From: Alphaproteobacteria bacterium
GTDB taxonomy: Bacteria > Pseudomonadota > Alphaproteobacteria > Micavibrionales > Micavibrionaceae
Assembly: GCA_030427385.1 (NCBI GenBank)
Contig: JAUHWR010000001.1
Location: 1,178,001-1,242,000 of the forward strand
Reading direction: 5' to 3'
Length of the DNA: 64,000 bases
The translations under genes and the position numbers were made by a program. Numbering within the stretch: the first letter of the stretch is position 1; each line of letters opens with the position of its first letter. Shown piece after piece: positions 54,548 to 63,945 of the stretch. A model generated the notes under the pieces. That model did no database searches. It had not been told where the DNA came from and saw only the letters and a list, made by a program, of their open reading frames with translations.

Positions 54548-57268
54548 CTAATTACTTTGTGCTTTTTTATATTCCCTGCCGGTTGCAGATAGGCATATTT
54601 TTAATTCTTCTAATTTATTTGGAACATCATTGGTATCGCCCTCCTTCGCGCACTTTTCCAATCTTTCGGCCAAATGACCTAACCGCATCGCGCCCATTTG
54701 TCTGCTTGTAGATTTAAGAGTATGGGCTGCACGTTTTAAGATCTCAGTCTCGGTGCTTTCAAAAGATTTATCAATTTCCTCGAGACGTTCCCAACTGTTT
54801 TTAATAAAAATATCTACCATTTCCGGGTATTTGTCTTTTAATATGGACCTTGCATTTTCCATAGCTTCCTTATCTAATAATGAATTCTTTTTAGGGATTT
54901 CAGCATTATTAGATTTGATTTCATCAGATATTTTAGTTTCGTTTAAATCTTTTTTTTCTTCCATGCTCACCTCCTTGCCTAACCCCCATTTTTTTAATAT
55001 ACCCATCAATTCCTGCTTTCTAAGGGGTTTGGCGGCATAATCATCCATTCCCGCATCCAAACATTTTTGTCGATCACCATCCATGGCATTTGCCGTTAGC
55101 GCAATGATGGGCATATACATACGGGTTTCACCGTTTGCCTTCATGTGGCAAATATGGCGCGTTGCTTCATAGCCATCCATCACGGGCATTAAACAATCCA
55201 TGATAATCAAATCATACCCCCCCTCTGCCACAGCGTTGATCGCCTCTTGGCCATTAGAGACAATCGTACAATGCGCCTCCATATCTTCTAGAATTTCTTT
55301 AATAAACACTTGATTGACGAGATTATCTTCTGCCACAAGGATATTTAGATTTGATAAGGATAACCTCTCTTCATCTTTTTCACCCTTAAGATAATTGCGA
55401 ACATTCACCCGAATGAGCTTATTTTTATTTCCTGCGCTATATTGATCCCATATAATTGATATTACATCAACAAATGCCTGGTTCTTAATAGGTTTTGCGA
55501 TATAAGCTGAAAACCCTTTTTTAACGAACTTATCATCCGCCACAGGATTGCCGGCAGCTGTCAACATAATCAGACATGTGTCACGTAAGTAGACGTGATC
55601 ATTGATTGAACAGGCCAGCATTTCTCCGTTTATTTCGGGCATTAAATAATCAAGAACAGCAATTTTATACGGATCATTTTCATGATAGGCACGATGCATC
55701 ATTTGTAATGCGATCTCTCCCGATGGGGCTGTATCGCAGCGCATACCCGCCATCATTAATTGCTCTTGCACCAAATCACATATCGTAGGCAGATCATCCA
55801 CAACCAATACTCTGATATTTTTCAAAATAGGTCGTGCCGCCTGGGTAACAATTTCATTTTTATTTATTTCAACGGTAAGTTCAAATGAGAATGTAGACCC
55901 TTCATTAACATTAGTTTGAACGTCAATATTTCCATTCATCATCTCAACTAAGCTTTGACAAATAGATAACCCTAGTCCAGTGCCACCATATTTACGTGTC
56001 GTGGAATTATCAGCCTGTAAAAACTTTTCAAAGATTATGCTTTTGGCATCATCATCCATACCGATCCCTGTATCCTTAACACTAAACTTTATTTTAGTAT
56101 GATTTTCAGGTGTTAGCGGATCTTCGACGCCCTCAATCACAAGCTCAACATATCCCTTGTCGGTAAATTTAATCGCGTTACTGATTAAATTTCCCAAAAT
56201 CTGACGAATGCGGACCGGATCAATAATAACGAATTGTTCTGTGCCAGGCTTATAATGAACAACCAGCTCAATGGCCTTATCCCTGGCTTTGACAGAATAT
56301 AATGCGGCGACATCATCAGCAATCTCTAATAAATCCACAGGCAAAGCTTCAATCTTTAACTTTCCGGCCTCGATTTTAGAAAAATCAAGAATATCATCTA
56401 TAATACGAAGAAGTGTTTCCCCTGAATTAATAACAGTTTTAGCGTAATTTTCGACCTGCTCCGTTGGACGAGCCCCAAGTATCAATTCAGTCATACCAAG
56501 AATACCGTTCATAGGTGTCCGAATTTCATGGCTCATAGTTGCCAAAAATTCTGACTTTAAACGATTTAGCTCCTCTGCCTTTTTGACAGCAACAATCAAT
56601 TTTTTAGTTCTGTCATTGACCATTTCTTGTAGCTCGGCCTGATATTTTTGAAGCTCTATTTCATTACTCCGCCTTTCTGTAATATCCTCCACGATCCCTA
56701 ATAAGATTATGGGCTCGCCTTTTTTGTTATAGATCGGCACTTTTCTGGTATGCACCAACATCGTCCCATCCTTTGTGGTTACTTGCTCGCATGGGACATC
56801 GACGATTTTATTAGAAGCAACAACTCCTACATCTGTATTTCTAAAAAATAAAGCTTCTTGTTCATTAAAAAAATCAAAATCATCTTTCCCAATCATTTCT
56901 TCGCGCGTAAATCCAAAAAAATCCTCTCCGGCTTTATTCATGATGTTATAGGTATAGCCATTGGCAACGTCTTTGCCGAATAGTACGGTGGGAATATTAT
57001 CAATGATCTCTTCCAGAATATTTTGATCGGTGGGAATATTATTTAAGCCAAGAGGCGCAGACGTATTTATATAACAACGACACATCACTCCAATTATAGT
57101 TAAAAGTGCACATCCCGCTAAAGCTACACTTGTTAACATTAAATATCTGAAATGTTCTTCGCTTAGATTGTAGCTTGCTATAATTAAAAGAGAAATTAGC
57201 AATGCCGTAATATAAAGTAGATGTGTTATAAATTTTGAGATGTTTTTAATATGAAGATGATTTTTCAT
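54548..57268 (-). CDS. Hybrid sensor histidine kinase with PAS, two receivers and HPt
   Basis: A 906-aa phosphorelay protein. Two membrane helices (about 13-33 and 41-62) are followed by a PAS domain (about 88-200, with GIVEDITERR at its end), HisKA with phospho-acceptor His247 in ATMSHEIRTPMNGILG, and an HATPase with SNAIKFTDKG, DTGIGM and GTGLGLSI. Then come REC1 (Asp about 542 in AVLDYLMPEING), REC2 (Asp about 689 in IIMDCLMPVMDGYEA), and a C-terminal HPt with His about 846 in AAHTLKSTSRQMG. All phosphorelay residues appear present. The signal and the final output regulator are unknown; no regulator gene is adjacent. Confidence 0.94.
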   Translation of the reverse strand: MKNHLHIKNISKFITHLLYITALLISLLIIASYNLSEEHFRYLMLTSVALAGCALLTIIGVMCRCYINTSAPLGLNNIPTDQNILEEIIDNIPTVLFGKDVANGYTYNIMNKAGEDFFGFTREEMIGKDDFDFFNEQEALFFRNTDVGVVASNKIVDVPCEQVTTKDGTMLVHTRKVPIYNKKGEPIILLGIVEDITERRSNEIELQKYQAELQEMVNDRTKKLIVAVKKAEELNRLKSEFLATMSHEIRTPMNGILGMTELILGARPTEQVENYAKTVINSGETLLRIIDDILDFSKIEAGKLKIEALPVDLLEIADDVAALYSVKARDKAIELVVHYKPGTEQFVIIDPVRIRQILGNLISNAIKFTDKGYVELVIEGVEDPLTPENHTKIKFSVKDTGIGMDDDAKSIIFEKFLQADNSTTRKYGGTGLGLSICQSLVEMMNGNIDVQTNVNEGSTFSFELTVEINKNEIVTQAARPILKNIRVLVVDDLPTICDLVQEQLMMAGMRCDTAPSGEIALQMMHRAYHENDPYKIAVLDYLMPEINGEMLACSINDHVYLRDTCLIMLTAAGNPVADDKFVKKGFSAYIAKPIKNQAFVDVISIIWDQYSAGNKNKLIRVNVRNYLKGEKDEERLSLSNLNILVAEDNLVNQVFIKEILEDMEAHCTIVSNGQEAINAVAEGGYDLIIMDCLMPVMDGYEATRHICHMKANGETRMYMPIIALTANAMDGDRQKCLDAGMDDYAAKPLRKQELMGILKKWGLGKEVSMEEKKDLNETKISDEIKSNNAEIPKKNSLLDKEAMENARSILKDKYPEMVDIFIKNSWERLEEIDKSFESTETEILKRAAHTLKSTSRQMGAMRLGHLAERLEKCAKEGDTNDVPNKLEELKICLSATGREYKKAQSN

Positions 57269-57474
57269 TAGATACCAATTTATTTATACTTATAGTTGTA
57301 TAGTATAAATTGTTTTTGTAAAAAATATGAGCATTAATAGGCCTTGATTACGATTGTATATATTTTGAATGTCGTTTTTGATCGCCCAATATAGGTGAGC
57401 ATAAAAACAAAGCTTGAACATTGCGTCATGACTATGTCATAAGAGAGTTCTTTATTTGGAAAGTTATACGTAAA

Positions 57475-58590
57475 ATGAAGAGAAATTATAACTATGCAAT
57501 CAATGGCTTACGCGGCCTATGTATCCTTATGATTTTTTTCTTTCATATTGAACATTCCGGCTTATTACCTGATAGTAATATTTCTAACCCGCTATATGGT
57601 GCTTTGCGCCATTTTGTAGATAGCTTCAAATATGGCGTCGAGATTTTCTTTATGATTAGCGGTTACGTTATCATTGCAAGCCTTAGACGACATAAAACAC
57701 TCATTGGTTTTTTTAGAGATCGCGTTTTGCGTATTTATCCCACATGGGTACCGTTACATATTTTATCTTTTATCGGTGGCCCGATTATCGCGCGTGGAAT
57801 ATTTGAGACTTATAATCCTGAATTATGGACACTTAGCTTTTTTACAAATTTGTTTTTTCTAACGCCTGTATTACCATTTCCCACCGTGCATCCACCAACT
57901 TGGTCACTATGTTATGAGTGGTTTTTTTATTTTAGCGCGGCTGCTTTCACTTTTTTTCTTTTAAAAAATAAAACTGTGATCAAATACAGTGGCCTAACAG
58001 CGCTCATATTGATTATTTTGCTTTTGTTTAATTTTTTCCCACGTAGCATATTTTTTCTGCCGGGTGTATTTTTGGCTATATATAAAGAACCATTGAAAAA
58101 TTATGACACCTATTTCTGCTTACCTTTTATATCGTTGCTAATATTTTTGTTATCATGGAAGGCGACAGGTATCGAGTATGCAGAGATTGCAGTAAAAGGT
58201 GCACAACTGGTAGATTTAATGAGTGATGAACGCATTATATTTCTTGTGATGGCTCTGTTGTCAGGAACCTATTCATTTGCCTGCATTGTATTTGGAAAGG
58301 GATATTTGTCGCATATACTCTGCGCACCTGTAATGCAGTTTTTTGGGAATATAAGTTATGCTTTTTACCTCTGGAGCCCTGTGGCTTTTATGATCATGAA
58401 AATAATTACAGCGAAATTTGTAATTTCTTTCTCCGGCCTTTGGCCTGCAATCATATTTTTTATGGTGACATCTCTTATTCTATCCACCGTCATTTCATGG
58501 TTAAATTGGTACTTTATAGAAAAAAAATTTACATCCTTTGTAAAAAGAAGTTGGCTAGATAAAGATGAACCTGCACGCAAATTCTCCTGA
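57475..58590 (+). CDS. Acyltransferase family 3 (OafA/YrhL-type) membrane protein
   Basis: An O-acyltransferase that probably modifies a cell-surface polysaccharide. The 371-aa protein (from ATG 57475, preceded by GGAAAG; a TTG start would add 18 residues) has about ten membrane helices. It shows the family marks INGLRGLCILMIFFFHIEHSG (catalytic-type His), KYGVEIFFMISGYVI, RDRVLRIYPTWV and the C-terminal YFIEKKFTS. No SGNH domain is attached. It overlaps the polymerase-like gene by 26 bases, so the two are translated together. Confidence 0.9.
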   Translation: MKRNYNYAINGLRGLCILMIFFFHIEHSGLLPDSNISNPLYGALRHFVDSFKYGVEIFFMISGYVIIASLRRHKTLIGFFRDRVLRIYPTWVPLHILSFIGGPIIARGIFETYNPELWTLSFFTNLFFLTPVLPFPTVHPPTWSLCYEWFFYFSAAAFTFFLLKNKTVIKYSGLTALILIILLLFNFFPRSIFFLPGVFLAIYKEPLKNYDTYFCLPFISLLIFLLSWKATGIEYAEIAVKGAQLVDLMSDERIIFLVMALLSGTYSFACIVFGKGYLSHILCAPVMQFFGNISYAFYLWSPVAFMIMKIITAKFVISFSGLWPAIIFFMVTSLILSTVISWLNWYFIEKKFTSFVKRSWLDKDEPARKFS

Positions 58591-59800
58591 GCATAGTGAG
58601 CCGCTATCTTTACGAGGCGACTTTCTCCTTATTTTACTTATTATCAGCGTTACTTTTCTGATAAAATTTGCCATCCCGTTTGCTGGCTCTCAGGTTTTTT
58701 TATCTTTTGTAATCATTACTGCTATTGCAGGATTTGGCTATGTCACCAATATTTTAAAAGTAAATGCGCCGCGCCTAGGGTTGTACTTGACTTGTATAGC
58801 CGCGCTGATGCTCACGCAGCTCTATAGCATTCACAGCTTTTCCCTTTTATCTTTGGTCATGATAATACTCGTTCATTTTCCCTATATTTTTGAGATAAGG
58901 AAGGAGCTCTCAAAACCCGGATTTGAGTTGATTGTTTTTCGAAAAATTATGATCATTCTCGCTGTACTTGGCATTGCACAATACTTTTTGCAATTCATCA
59001 TTGGTGCTTACTGGGCATTTTTTCTAGACCACATTATGCCACCTCAATTTATTATGCAGAATTTTTTTGGATTGCGGCAAATGACTTATGAATCCCCATA
59101 TTACAAACCAACAGCCTTTTTCTTATTGGAACCATCTCACCTCTCCCAGTTATTAGCAATCGGCTTTATCATTGAAATGATTTTTTTCAGAAATTTGAAA
59201 ATATATGGCTTATTTTTACTTGCCATTGCCATGACTTTTTCTGGTACGGGATTAATACCGTTATTAATTATGGTGCCTTTTATACTTTTATATCAAAAGA
59301 AATTTTTTATTTTTTTTGCGGCGTGTCTATTTGTTTTATCCGCACCGTTATGGGCATACTTTGTTGGCTTAGGTACAACCATAGACCGTACAGATGAAAT
59401 TTTTAATAAAGGCTCAAGCGGATATGCTCGTTTTATCGGTCCCTACGAATCTATCAGAGATTATCAAGTGCCTGATGGAATACCCGCCGTAATGTTTGGG
59501 CAAGGGGCCGGCACGTTGAATGATGTGCCTGAAAAAGATTATGAAGTTGCCACATCAACTTGGAACAAAATTTTCTATGAATACGGCGTATTAGGTACGA
59601 TTTTTTACCTGCTCTTTTTTGGGTATGCTCTCTATTTTTCAAAAAAAGACCAATTTTTAATTGCAACAATCATGATTACTTATTGGCTGCTAGGGGAAAA
59701 TCTATTCCCGCCAACCTATCATGGACTTATCCTTGCCCTCCTAATTTGGCCGACAAGTAAATCAAGCTATGAAAGCCTGCATCCCACGCAGAAAAATTAG
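58565..59800 (+). CDS. O-antigen ligase/polymerase-like membrane protein
   Basis: A 411-aa protein with about eleven membrane helices and a sizeable loop (about residues 270-330, with GSSGYARFIGPYESIRD and GQGAGTLND) before the last helices. That architecture, with a large periplasmic loop containing conserved Arg and Gly residues, is typical of Wzy/WaaL/EpsG-type enzymes that polymerise or ligate polysaccharide chains. Sequence alone does not say which. It overlaps the acyltransferase gene by 26 bases. Confidence 0.8.
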   Translation: MNLHANSPEHSEPLSLRGDFLLILLIISVTFLIKFAIPFAGSQVFLSFVIITAIAGFGYVTNILKVNAPRLGLYLTCIAALMLTQLYSIHSFSLLSLVMIILVHFPYIFEIRKELSKPGFELIVFRKIMIILAVLGIAQYFLQFIIGAYWAFFLDHIMPPQFIMQNFFGLRQMTYESPYYKPTAFFLLEPSHLSQLLAIGFIIEMIFFRNLKIYGLFLLAIAMTFSGTGLIPLLIMVPFILLYQKKFFIFFAACLFVLSAPLWAYFVGLGTTIDRTDEIFNKGSSGYARFIGPYESIRDYQVPDGIPAVMFGQGAGTLNDVPEKDYEVATSTWNKIFYEYGVLGTIFYLLFFGYALYFSKKDQFLIATIMITYWLLGENLFPPTYHGLILALLIWPTSKSSYESLHPTQKN

Positions 59801-60171
59801 ATGTGATAATCAAAAAATATTGATGATTTTTAAATTTTTTTTACCTCATTTTTGATAAATGGCCAGAGGATAACGCCTTCTTTTTGTAGTATTTTTTCTG
59901 ATTATTGTAATTATTCCGGCTTTAATATTGAGTAATTCTTAAGCATATCTTTGAAAAAAAGTGCTTTTGAAACTTGCATCAACATCCCATAGAGCTTATT
60001 ATTAGAAATAAGTTAGTTTTTAAAAATCTAATATACATTGGAAATTAAGTGATTTCACGCTTTAGGATATATACTTTAGTATATTTTACGTAAATTACAG
60101 AATAAAAATAGTATAAATAAAAAATTTAAAAAAGCTAGCAAAAAAATAACGACTAATGAGGGAGTTTAAAA
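59801..60171. other. AT-rich intergenic region before the polysaccharide-lyase-like gene
   Basis: 371 bases with no supported gene. It is very AT-rich with many A/T runs. TATACTTTAGTATA near 60069 is a short palindrome that could be a regulator site or promoter element. GAGGGAG, about 9 bases before the next ATG, is the ribosome binding site of that gene. Confidence 0.5.
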
Positions 60172-61212
60172 ATGAATGCAAGAACCTTACAAAAATTTGG
60201 CCTATTATCGGCAACAGCCCTGCTTATGGTAATGGGGAGTCATGGAGCTAAAGCAGCAGACTGCGTTGCAAATGCCTCTACATTAAAAAGCGCACAATAT
60301 TACTTTCAAAAAAAATGTGGTGTTAGATATAATACAAAACTAGGACATACTTGTATAAAAAAATCGAATGGTGCGTATCGTTGTTTAACAGGTAGCAACA
60401 ATAGCGTTAGCGAAACTAACAGCAAAGTAAATACCGCTCCTAAATCTGTAACTCAAATCAGTAGTGACAAAGGATACACTCCAACCAGCGGAAAATGCTC
60501 TGTAAAGTGGAGCCCTGCCAGTAGTCAACTTGCCTCATCATCCTGGGGGTCAGGCTCATATATTGGTGGAAAAAGCCGTGTTAGCTATAATGCCGCAACC
60601 AAATCTATGGCTATTAAACAAACTACACAGTCAAGACAATTATCCGAACACCGCCCTGGTTCACCATGGGTACGAGGTAATACGGCCCGCTTATCAGTGG
60701 ATTTATATATCCCATCAAATTATAACCCAGATAAAGATAACCGATTTGCTATCGGGATACGCGGCGGTGCAAATGTGAATCAAAAATTCATCAGTGGCGG
60801 CGGTAAGAATGCTGGCAAATCGCAAGATGGGTGGTCCGTTCGTATTAATTATAACAGTAGTCTGGTTCCATCAATTTATAGCTATCATTTAAACCGAGCA
60901 GGAAATGGTAATTATGGAACAGGAATAAAACTGAATAAATCAGTGCCTAAAGGCCAGTGGGTCACGATGGTTTTGGATATCGGTCTGAATACAATTGGGA
61001 AAACGAATGGTTTTGCAAAATTGAGTATGCATAACAGTAATGGCAGCGTTATCTCCTCAGGTACATTTTCAAACCTTAAATTCCGCAACTTAGCTTCATG
61101 GGATAATTTTGGTATTATTATGACAGACAAGAATGAACATGGTGCAAAATCACCGGCAAGCATTCTATATCGTAACTATAAACTTTCTGTAGGAAATGGC
61201 GGTAGCTGTTAA
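60172..61212 (+). CDS. Secreted polysaccharide lyase-like protein (PL14-type fold)
   Basis: A 346-aa exported protein: signal peptide (1-28, ending HGAKA), a small Cys-containing segment (about 30-75; DCVANASTLKSAQYYFQKKC), a Ser/Asn-rich linker, and a C-terminal domain (about 105-346). That domain follows the jelly-roll pattern of polysaccharide lyase 14/alginate lyase-like enzymes: ARLSVDLYIPSNY, FAIGIRGG, GWSVRINYNSS, YSYHLNRAGNGNYG and GQWVTMVLDIGLNT. It could trim or degrade the polymer made by the preceding genes, though a long gap separates them. Catalytic residues are not assigned. Confidence 0.7.
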   Translation: MNARTLQKFGLLSATALLMVMGSHGAKAADCVANASTLKSAQYYFQKKCGVRYNTKLGHTCIKKSNGAYRCLTGSNNSVSETNSKVNTAPKSVTQISSDKGYTPTSGKCSVKWSPASSQLASSSWGSGSYIGGKSRVSYNAATKSMAIKQTTQSRQLSEHRPGSPWVRGNTARLSVDLYIPSNYNPDKDNRFAIGIRGGANVNQKFISGGGKNAGKSQDGWSVRINYNSSLVPSIYSYHLNRAGNGNYGTGIKLNKSVPKGQWVTMVLDIGLNTIGKTNGFAKLSMHNSNGSVISSGTFSNLKFRNLASWDNFGIIMTDKNEHGAKSPASILYRNYKLSVGNGGSC

Positions 61213-61236
61213 CCCATAAAGATTAGGAATGATTAA

Positions 61237-61278
61237 AACACCGCTGAAAGATTGCCATATCATTCAGCGGTGTTTTTT
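61237..61278 (+). terminator. Rho-independent terminator after the lyase-like gene
   Basis: AACACCGCTGAA (61237-61248) and TTCAGCGGTGTT (61263-61274) form a perfect 12-bp stem with a 14-nt loop, followed by TTTT. Confidence 0.93.
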
Positions 61279-61292
61279 ATTATTATTTCCCC

Positions 61293-62261
61293 ATGAAGAC
61301 AAAAAATTCTATTTTCCCTTCAAACTATGGCTTTAGCCTGATCGAACTATGCATTGTCATGGTTATAATAGGATTTCTATTCTCTACATTTGCGTCTTAT
61401 TCAAAAATTCTACTTTCTAACAAATGGCGGAGCAAAACGAACGACCATATCGAACAAACACATGAAGCAATTGCAACCTATTTAGATTGGTATAAACACC
61501 TTCCCTGCCCCGCGTCATTAACGGCATCACCTGAAGATGAAGAATATGGCCAAAAATTAGACTGTGAATCCATCGCAAGGTTCTCAAACTTTGGCCAAAA
61601 AGAATATATCATCGGTAAAGTTAAACGAGAAAATGAAGATAAACAAAGAGAGGTCATCATTGGCCGCATCCCCTTTAAAGAGCTAGGACTTAATCTTGCC
61701 AGATCTAAAGACGCTTGGAATAACGATATCTTCTATGCTGTTTCCGCTGACTTGACGAATACTAATGATTATTCACAAAGCGGCGGTGTTATTGATGTTA
61801 TTGATGAATTTGACCATACTTTAATAACCCAAGAAGCAGGTGTACAATATGTTTTGTGGTCCAGCGGTCAAGATAATAAAAATATAATAAATACAGATTG
61901 CGAGCGAAATGATGAGGCATTTGATGCGGAAAATTGCGACAACGACGGTACATTCCGCAGTATGGGCTATTCCGAGGGGGAGCAACCCTATGATGATATT
62001 CTCTCCTATAAAATAACTGTCTATAAGCCGGACGTCGTTGATGATGTATGCGATTTAATCAGTCATCTCTCCGATACAGTAACAAACCTTGAGAGTATTA
62101 TCGATCAGGAAAACCTTCGCAGAGAGAGCTTCTATATTCAGCCCGGCGAACAGGTGTTTGTATGCAATGATAAAATCCTTCGCCAACTTAATGAAAATAC
62201 CTGCGCCTTATTCATGTGCCGCTGGGATTATACGATCAGCCATATAGAAACGATTAAATAA
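61293..62261 (+). CDS. Prepilin-type N-terminal cleavage protein
   Basis: A 322-aa protein with a class III (type IV pilin/T2SS pseudopilin) leader: short basic N-terminus, then GFSLIELCIVMVIIGF, where cleavage would follow Gly and Glu5 is present. The mature part has TFASYSKILLSNKWRSKTND, an extracellular domain with several Cys (LPCPAS, LDCES, DVCDL, NTCALFMC) and Asp/Glu-rich segments, much larger than a major pilin. It resembles the large DNA- or adhesin-bearing minor pilins. No pilus assembly genes or prepilin peptidase are nearby. The start is ATG 61293, just after the terminator of the previous gene. Confidence 0.8.
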   Translation: MKTKNSIFPSNYGFSLIELCIVMVIIGFLFSTFASYSKILLSNKWRSKTNDHIEQTHEAIATYLDWYKHLPCPASLTASPEDEEYGQKLDCESIARFSNFGQKEYIIGKVKRENEDKQREVIIGRIPFKELGLNLARSKDAWNNDIFYAVSADLTNTNDYSQSGGVIDVIDEFDHTLITQEAGVQYVLWSSGQDNKNIINTDCERNDEAFDAENCDNDGTFRSMGYSEGEQPYDDILSYKITVYKPDVVDDVCDLISHLSDTVTNLESIIDQENLRRESFYIQPGEQVFVCNDKILRQLNENTCALFMCRWDYTISHIETIK

Positions 62262-62277
62262 ATATAACTAGAAAATA

Positions 62278-62354
62278 TGGCGATCCCGACAGGACTCGAA
62301 CCTGTAACCCTCTGCTTAGAAGGCAGATGCTCTATCCAATTGAGCTACGGGACC
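62278..62354 (-). tRNA. tRNA-Arg (TCT)
   Basis: On the minus strand acceptor GGTCCCG pairs CGGGATC (one G-U), D-arm AGCTCAATTGGATAGAGC, anticodon TCT in CTTCTAA, T-loop GGTTCGAGTCC, encoded CCA. Confidence 0.96.
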
Positions 62355-62402
62355 ACAGGTTACGAAAATACTTAGGTTCAGGCCTGGAGTAAAGTTTTTT
62401 CT

Positions 62403-62699
62403 TTAATCTTCAGGGGGAAAGTAGCGAAAATTATCACCGTAATTTCTGGGGCGAATGCGTTTTTTTGATCCCTCTTTTAAATCATACGGTAAATTATTTT
62501 CTTCTGCGAAGTGAATCGCCTCCTGCTCAGTGTCAAAAATCAATCTGACCTGATTATTTGTATCGGCGCTGGCGCTCCACCCCATTAAAGGTTCCGGACG
62601 CCGTGCAGATTCGCGCTCATACTCCAATATCCACTGCCCGACTTTACCGCGGCCGGATTGCATTGCATTTTTTGAGGTCTTGTATATTTTTACATTCAT
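62403..62699 (-). CDS. NADH dehydrogenase complex I accessory subunit (NDUFS4-like)
   Basis: A 98-aa protein of the ETC complex I subunit family shared by alphaproteobacteria and mitochondria (NDUFS4/18 kDa). Family features are VKIYKTSKNAMQSGRGKVGQW, LEYERESARRPEPLMGWSAS, LIFDTEQEAIHFAEEN and NYGDNFRY near the C-terminus. It helps stabilise the NADH-oxidising arm of complex I. It follows nrsF by 8 bases on the same strand, possibly by read-through; nuo genes are not in the window. Confidence 0.93.
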   Translation of the reverse strand: MNVKIYKTSKNAMQSGRGKVGQWILEYERESARRPEPLMGWSASADTNNQVRLIFDTEQEAIHFAEENNLPYDLKEGSKKRIRPRNYGDNFRYFPPED

Positions 62700-62707
62700 A
62701 ATTTATC

Positions 62708-63340
62708 CTACCAATGATATAGCCGCCGGGCAATAAGCCCCAGAAGCAAACCTACAAAAATAAAAGGCAAAATGTGATAAACACACATATGCCCGACATC
62801 ATCACTGCCGCATGTTAGGCGCAAGCCCATATATCCAATGCCGCCCGCCGCAATCATATTCATCGTTGCCCCCATAATCGGCGCGGTGGGCGCCCCCTGT
62901 TTCATCATCCAGATCATCAATAAAACAGGCACCATACCCATCAAAATTGCATCTATGATGCATGTGTGAAATACAAAATTATCCAGAGAAATACCATGTG
63001 AGAGAAAATCATTACCCAAAATACAAAGTGCAATGAATAAAATAATATAAGGCACATAAAGTACGTGTTTCTTGCCGGCACCTTCAGGTATAGACAGCCA
63101 CGCCGAAGAATAAATAGCGCTAGCGGATAAAATAAGAATAAAGACAAGCTCGCCTACAAATACAGTCTCCATCAATTTCTGATGTAAATCCATACGAAAT
63201 CCGGCGATAGATGCCACAAATAATACGCTAAATAGCCCAGAAAAGAACCAAATTACAGAACGCAAAACAGGTGACACCATTGGCTTTACCGGCGTCAGAT
63301 CATCTTCTAACTTACTAATCAGGTCGTTAATATCATTCAT
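62708..63340 (-). CDS. nrsF: NrsF-like (DUF1109) membrane anti-sigma factor
   Basis: A 210-aa protein with six membrane helices after a short cytoplasmic N-terminus (MNDINDLISKLEDDLTPVKP, the likely sigma-binding part). The DUF1109 family includes NrsF/OsrA, the anti-sigma factors of SigF-type ECF sigmas that respond to oxidative or metal stress. Cysteines are present in membrane or loop positions (ALCILGND, LTCGSDDVGHMCVYH). It lies 10 bases downstream of the sigma gene, as expected for such a pair. Confidence 0.88.
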   Translation of the reverse strand: MNDINDLISKLEDDLTPVKPMVSPVLRSVIWFFSGLFSVLFVASIAGFRMDLHQKLMETVFVGELVFILILSASAIYSSAWLSIPEGAGKKHVLYVPYIILFIALCILGNDFLSHGISLDNFVFHTCIIDAILMGMVPVLLMIWMMKQGAPTAPIMGATMNMIAAGGIGYMGLRLTCGSDDVGHMCVYHILPFIFVGLLLGLIARRLYHW

Positions 63341-63350
63341 GACTATACAT

Positions 63351-63893
63351 TTAATTAAGGTTTTCTCTTAGTTTTTCCATGGTGCGGTGCGCAGATACCT
63401 TTACAGCGGTTTCGCTCATATCCATTTTTTCGGCAACTTCCTTTGCCGAATACCCTTCTATTTTTATCATTTTGAAAACCATTTGTTGTTTCTTTGGAAA
63501 CGTCAATAAAGCTCTCTCTATATTTTTATATTCGCTCATATCCTCCGGAGTAGTTACATCCGATTTTAGATTAATCTGTTCTTCAACAGGAACGCTAGCA
63601 TTGCCTTTACGAGCATAATACTTTCTCAAATAATCTGTTTTGCGATAATGAATGATAGCATTCAACCACGGCAAGAATGCACGATCCGGCGCATAAGTTT
63701 TTAATGATTTATGAATTGAAATCAAAACTTCCTGTGTAATATCATCCGCCCATTCTGGATTGGCTAGTTTAGGAATAAGGCTCTTTTGTATAAAAGGTAG
63801 AATAGATTTAAGAAGCTTTGAATAAGCCGCCTTATCACCCTGCTGGGAAGCAATGGCCAGATTTTTCCATTCATCTTCAGGTACCTGTAACAC
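63351..63893 (-). CDS. ECF RNA polymerase sigma factor (SigF-like)
   Basis: A 180-aa extracytoplasmic-function sigma factor. Region 2 is about 20-90 (EWADDITQEVLISIHKSL and FLPWLNAIIHYRKTDYLRKY), and region 4 about 120-178 (IERALLTFPKKQQMVFKMIK with the HTH EGYSAKEVAEKMDMSETAVK). The AHRTMEKLRENL end is typical. It is paired with the DUF1109 anti-sigma gene 10 bases downstream. It probably directs a small oxidative- or metal-stress regulon and its own operon. Confidence 0.93.
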   Translation of the reverse strand: MLQVPEDEWKNLAIASQQGDKAAYSKLLKSILPFIQKSLIPKLANPEWADDITQEVLISIHKSLKTYAPDRAFLPWLNAIIHYRKTDYLRKYYARKGNASVPVEEQINLKSDVTTPEDMSEYKNIERALLTFPKKQQMVFKMIKIEGYSAKEVAEKMDMSETAVKVSAHRTMEKLRENLN

Positions 63894-63945
63894 GGAAGAA
63901 CTATAATTTGGATACTACTTTAAAGCTAGATAATTTAGAAAAAAA

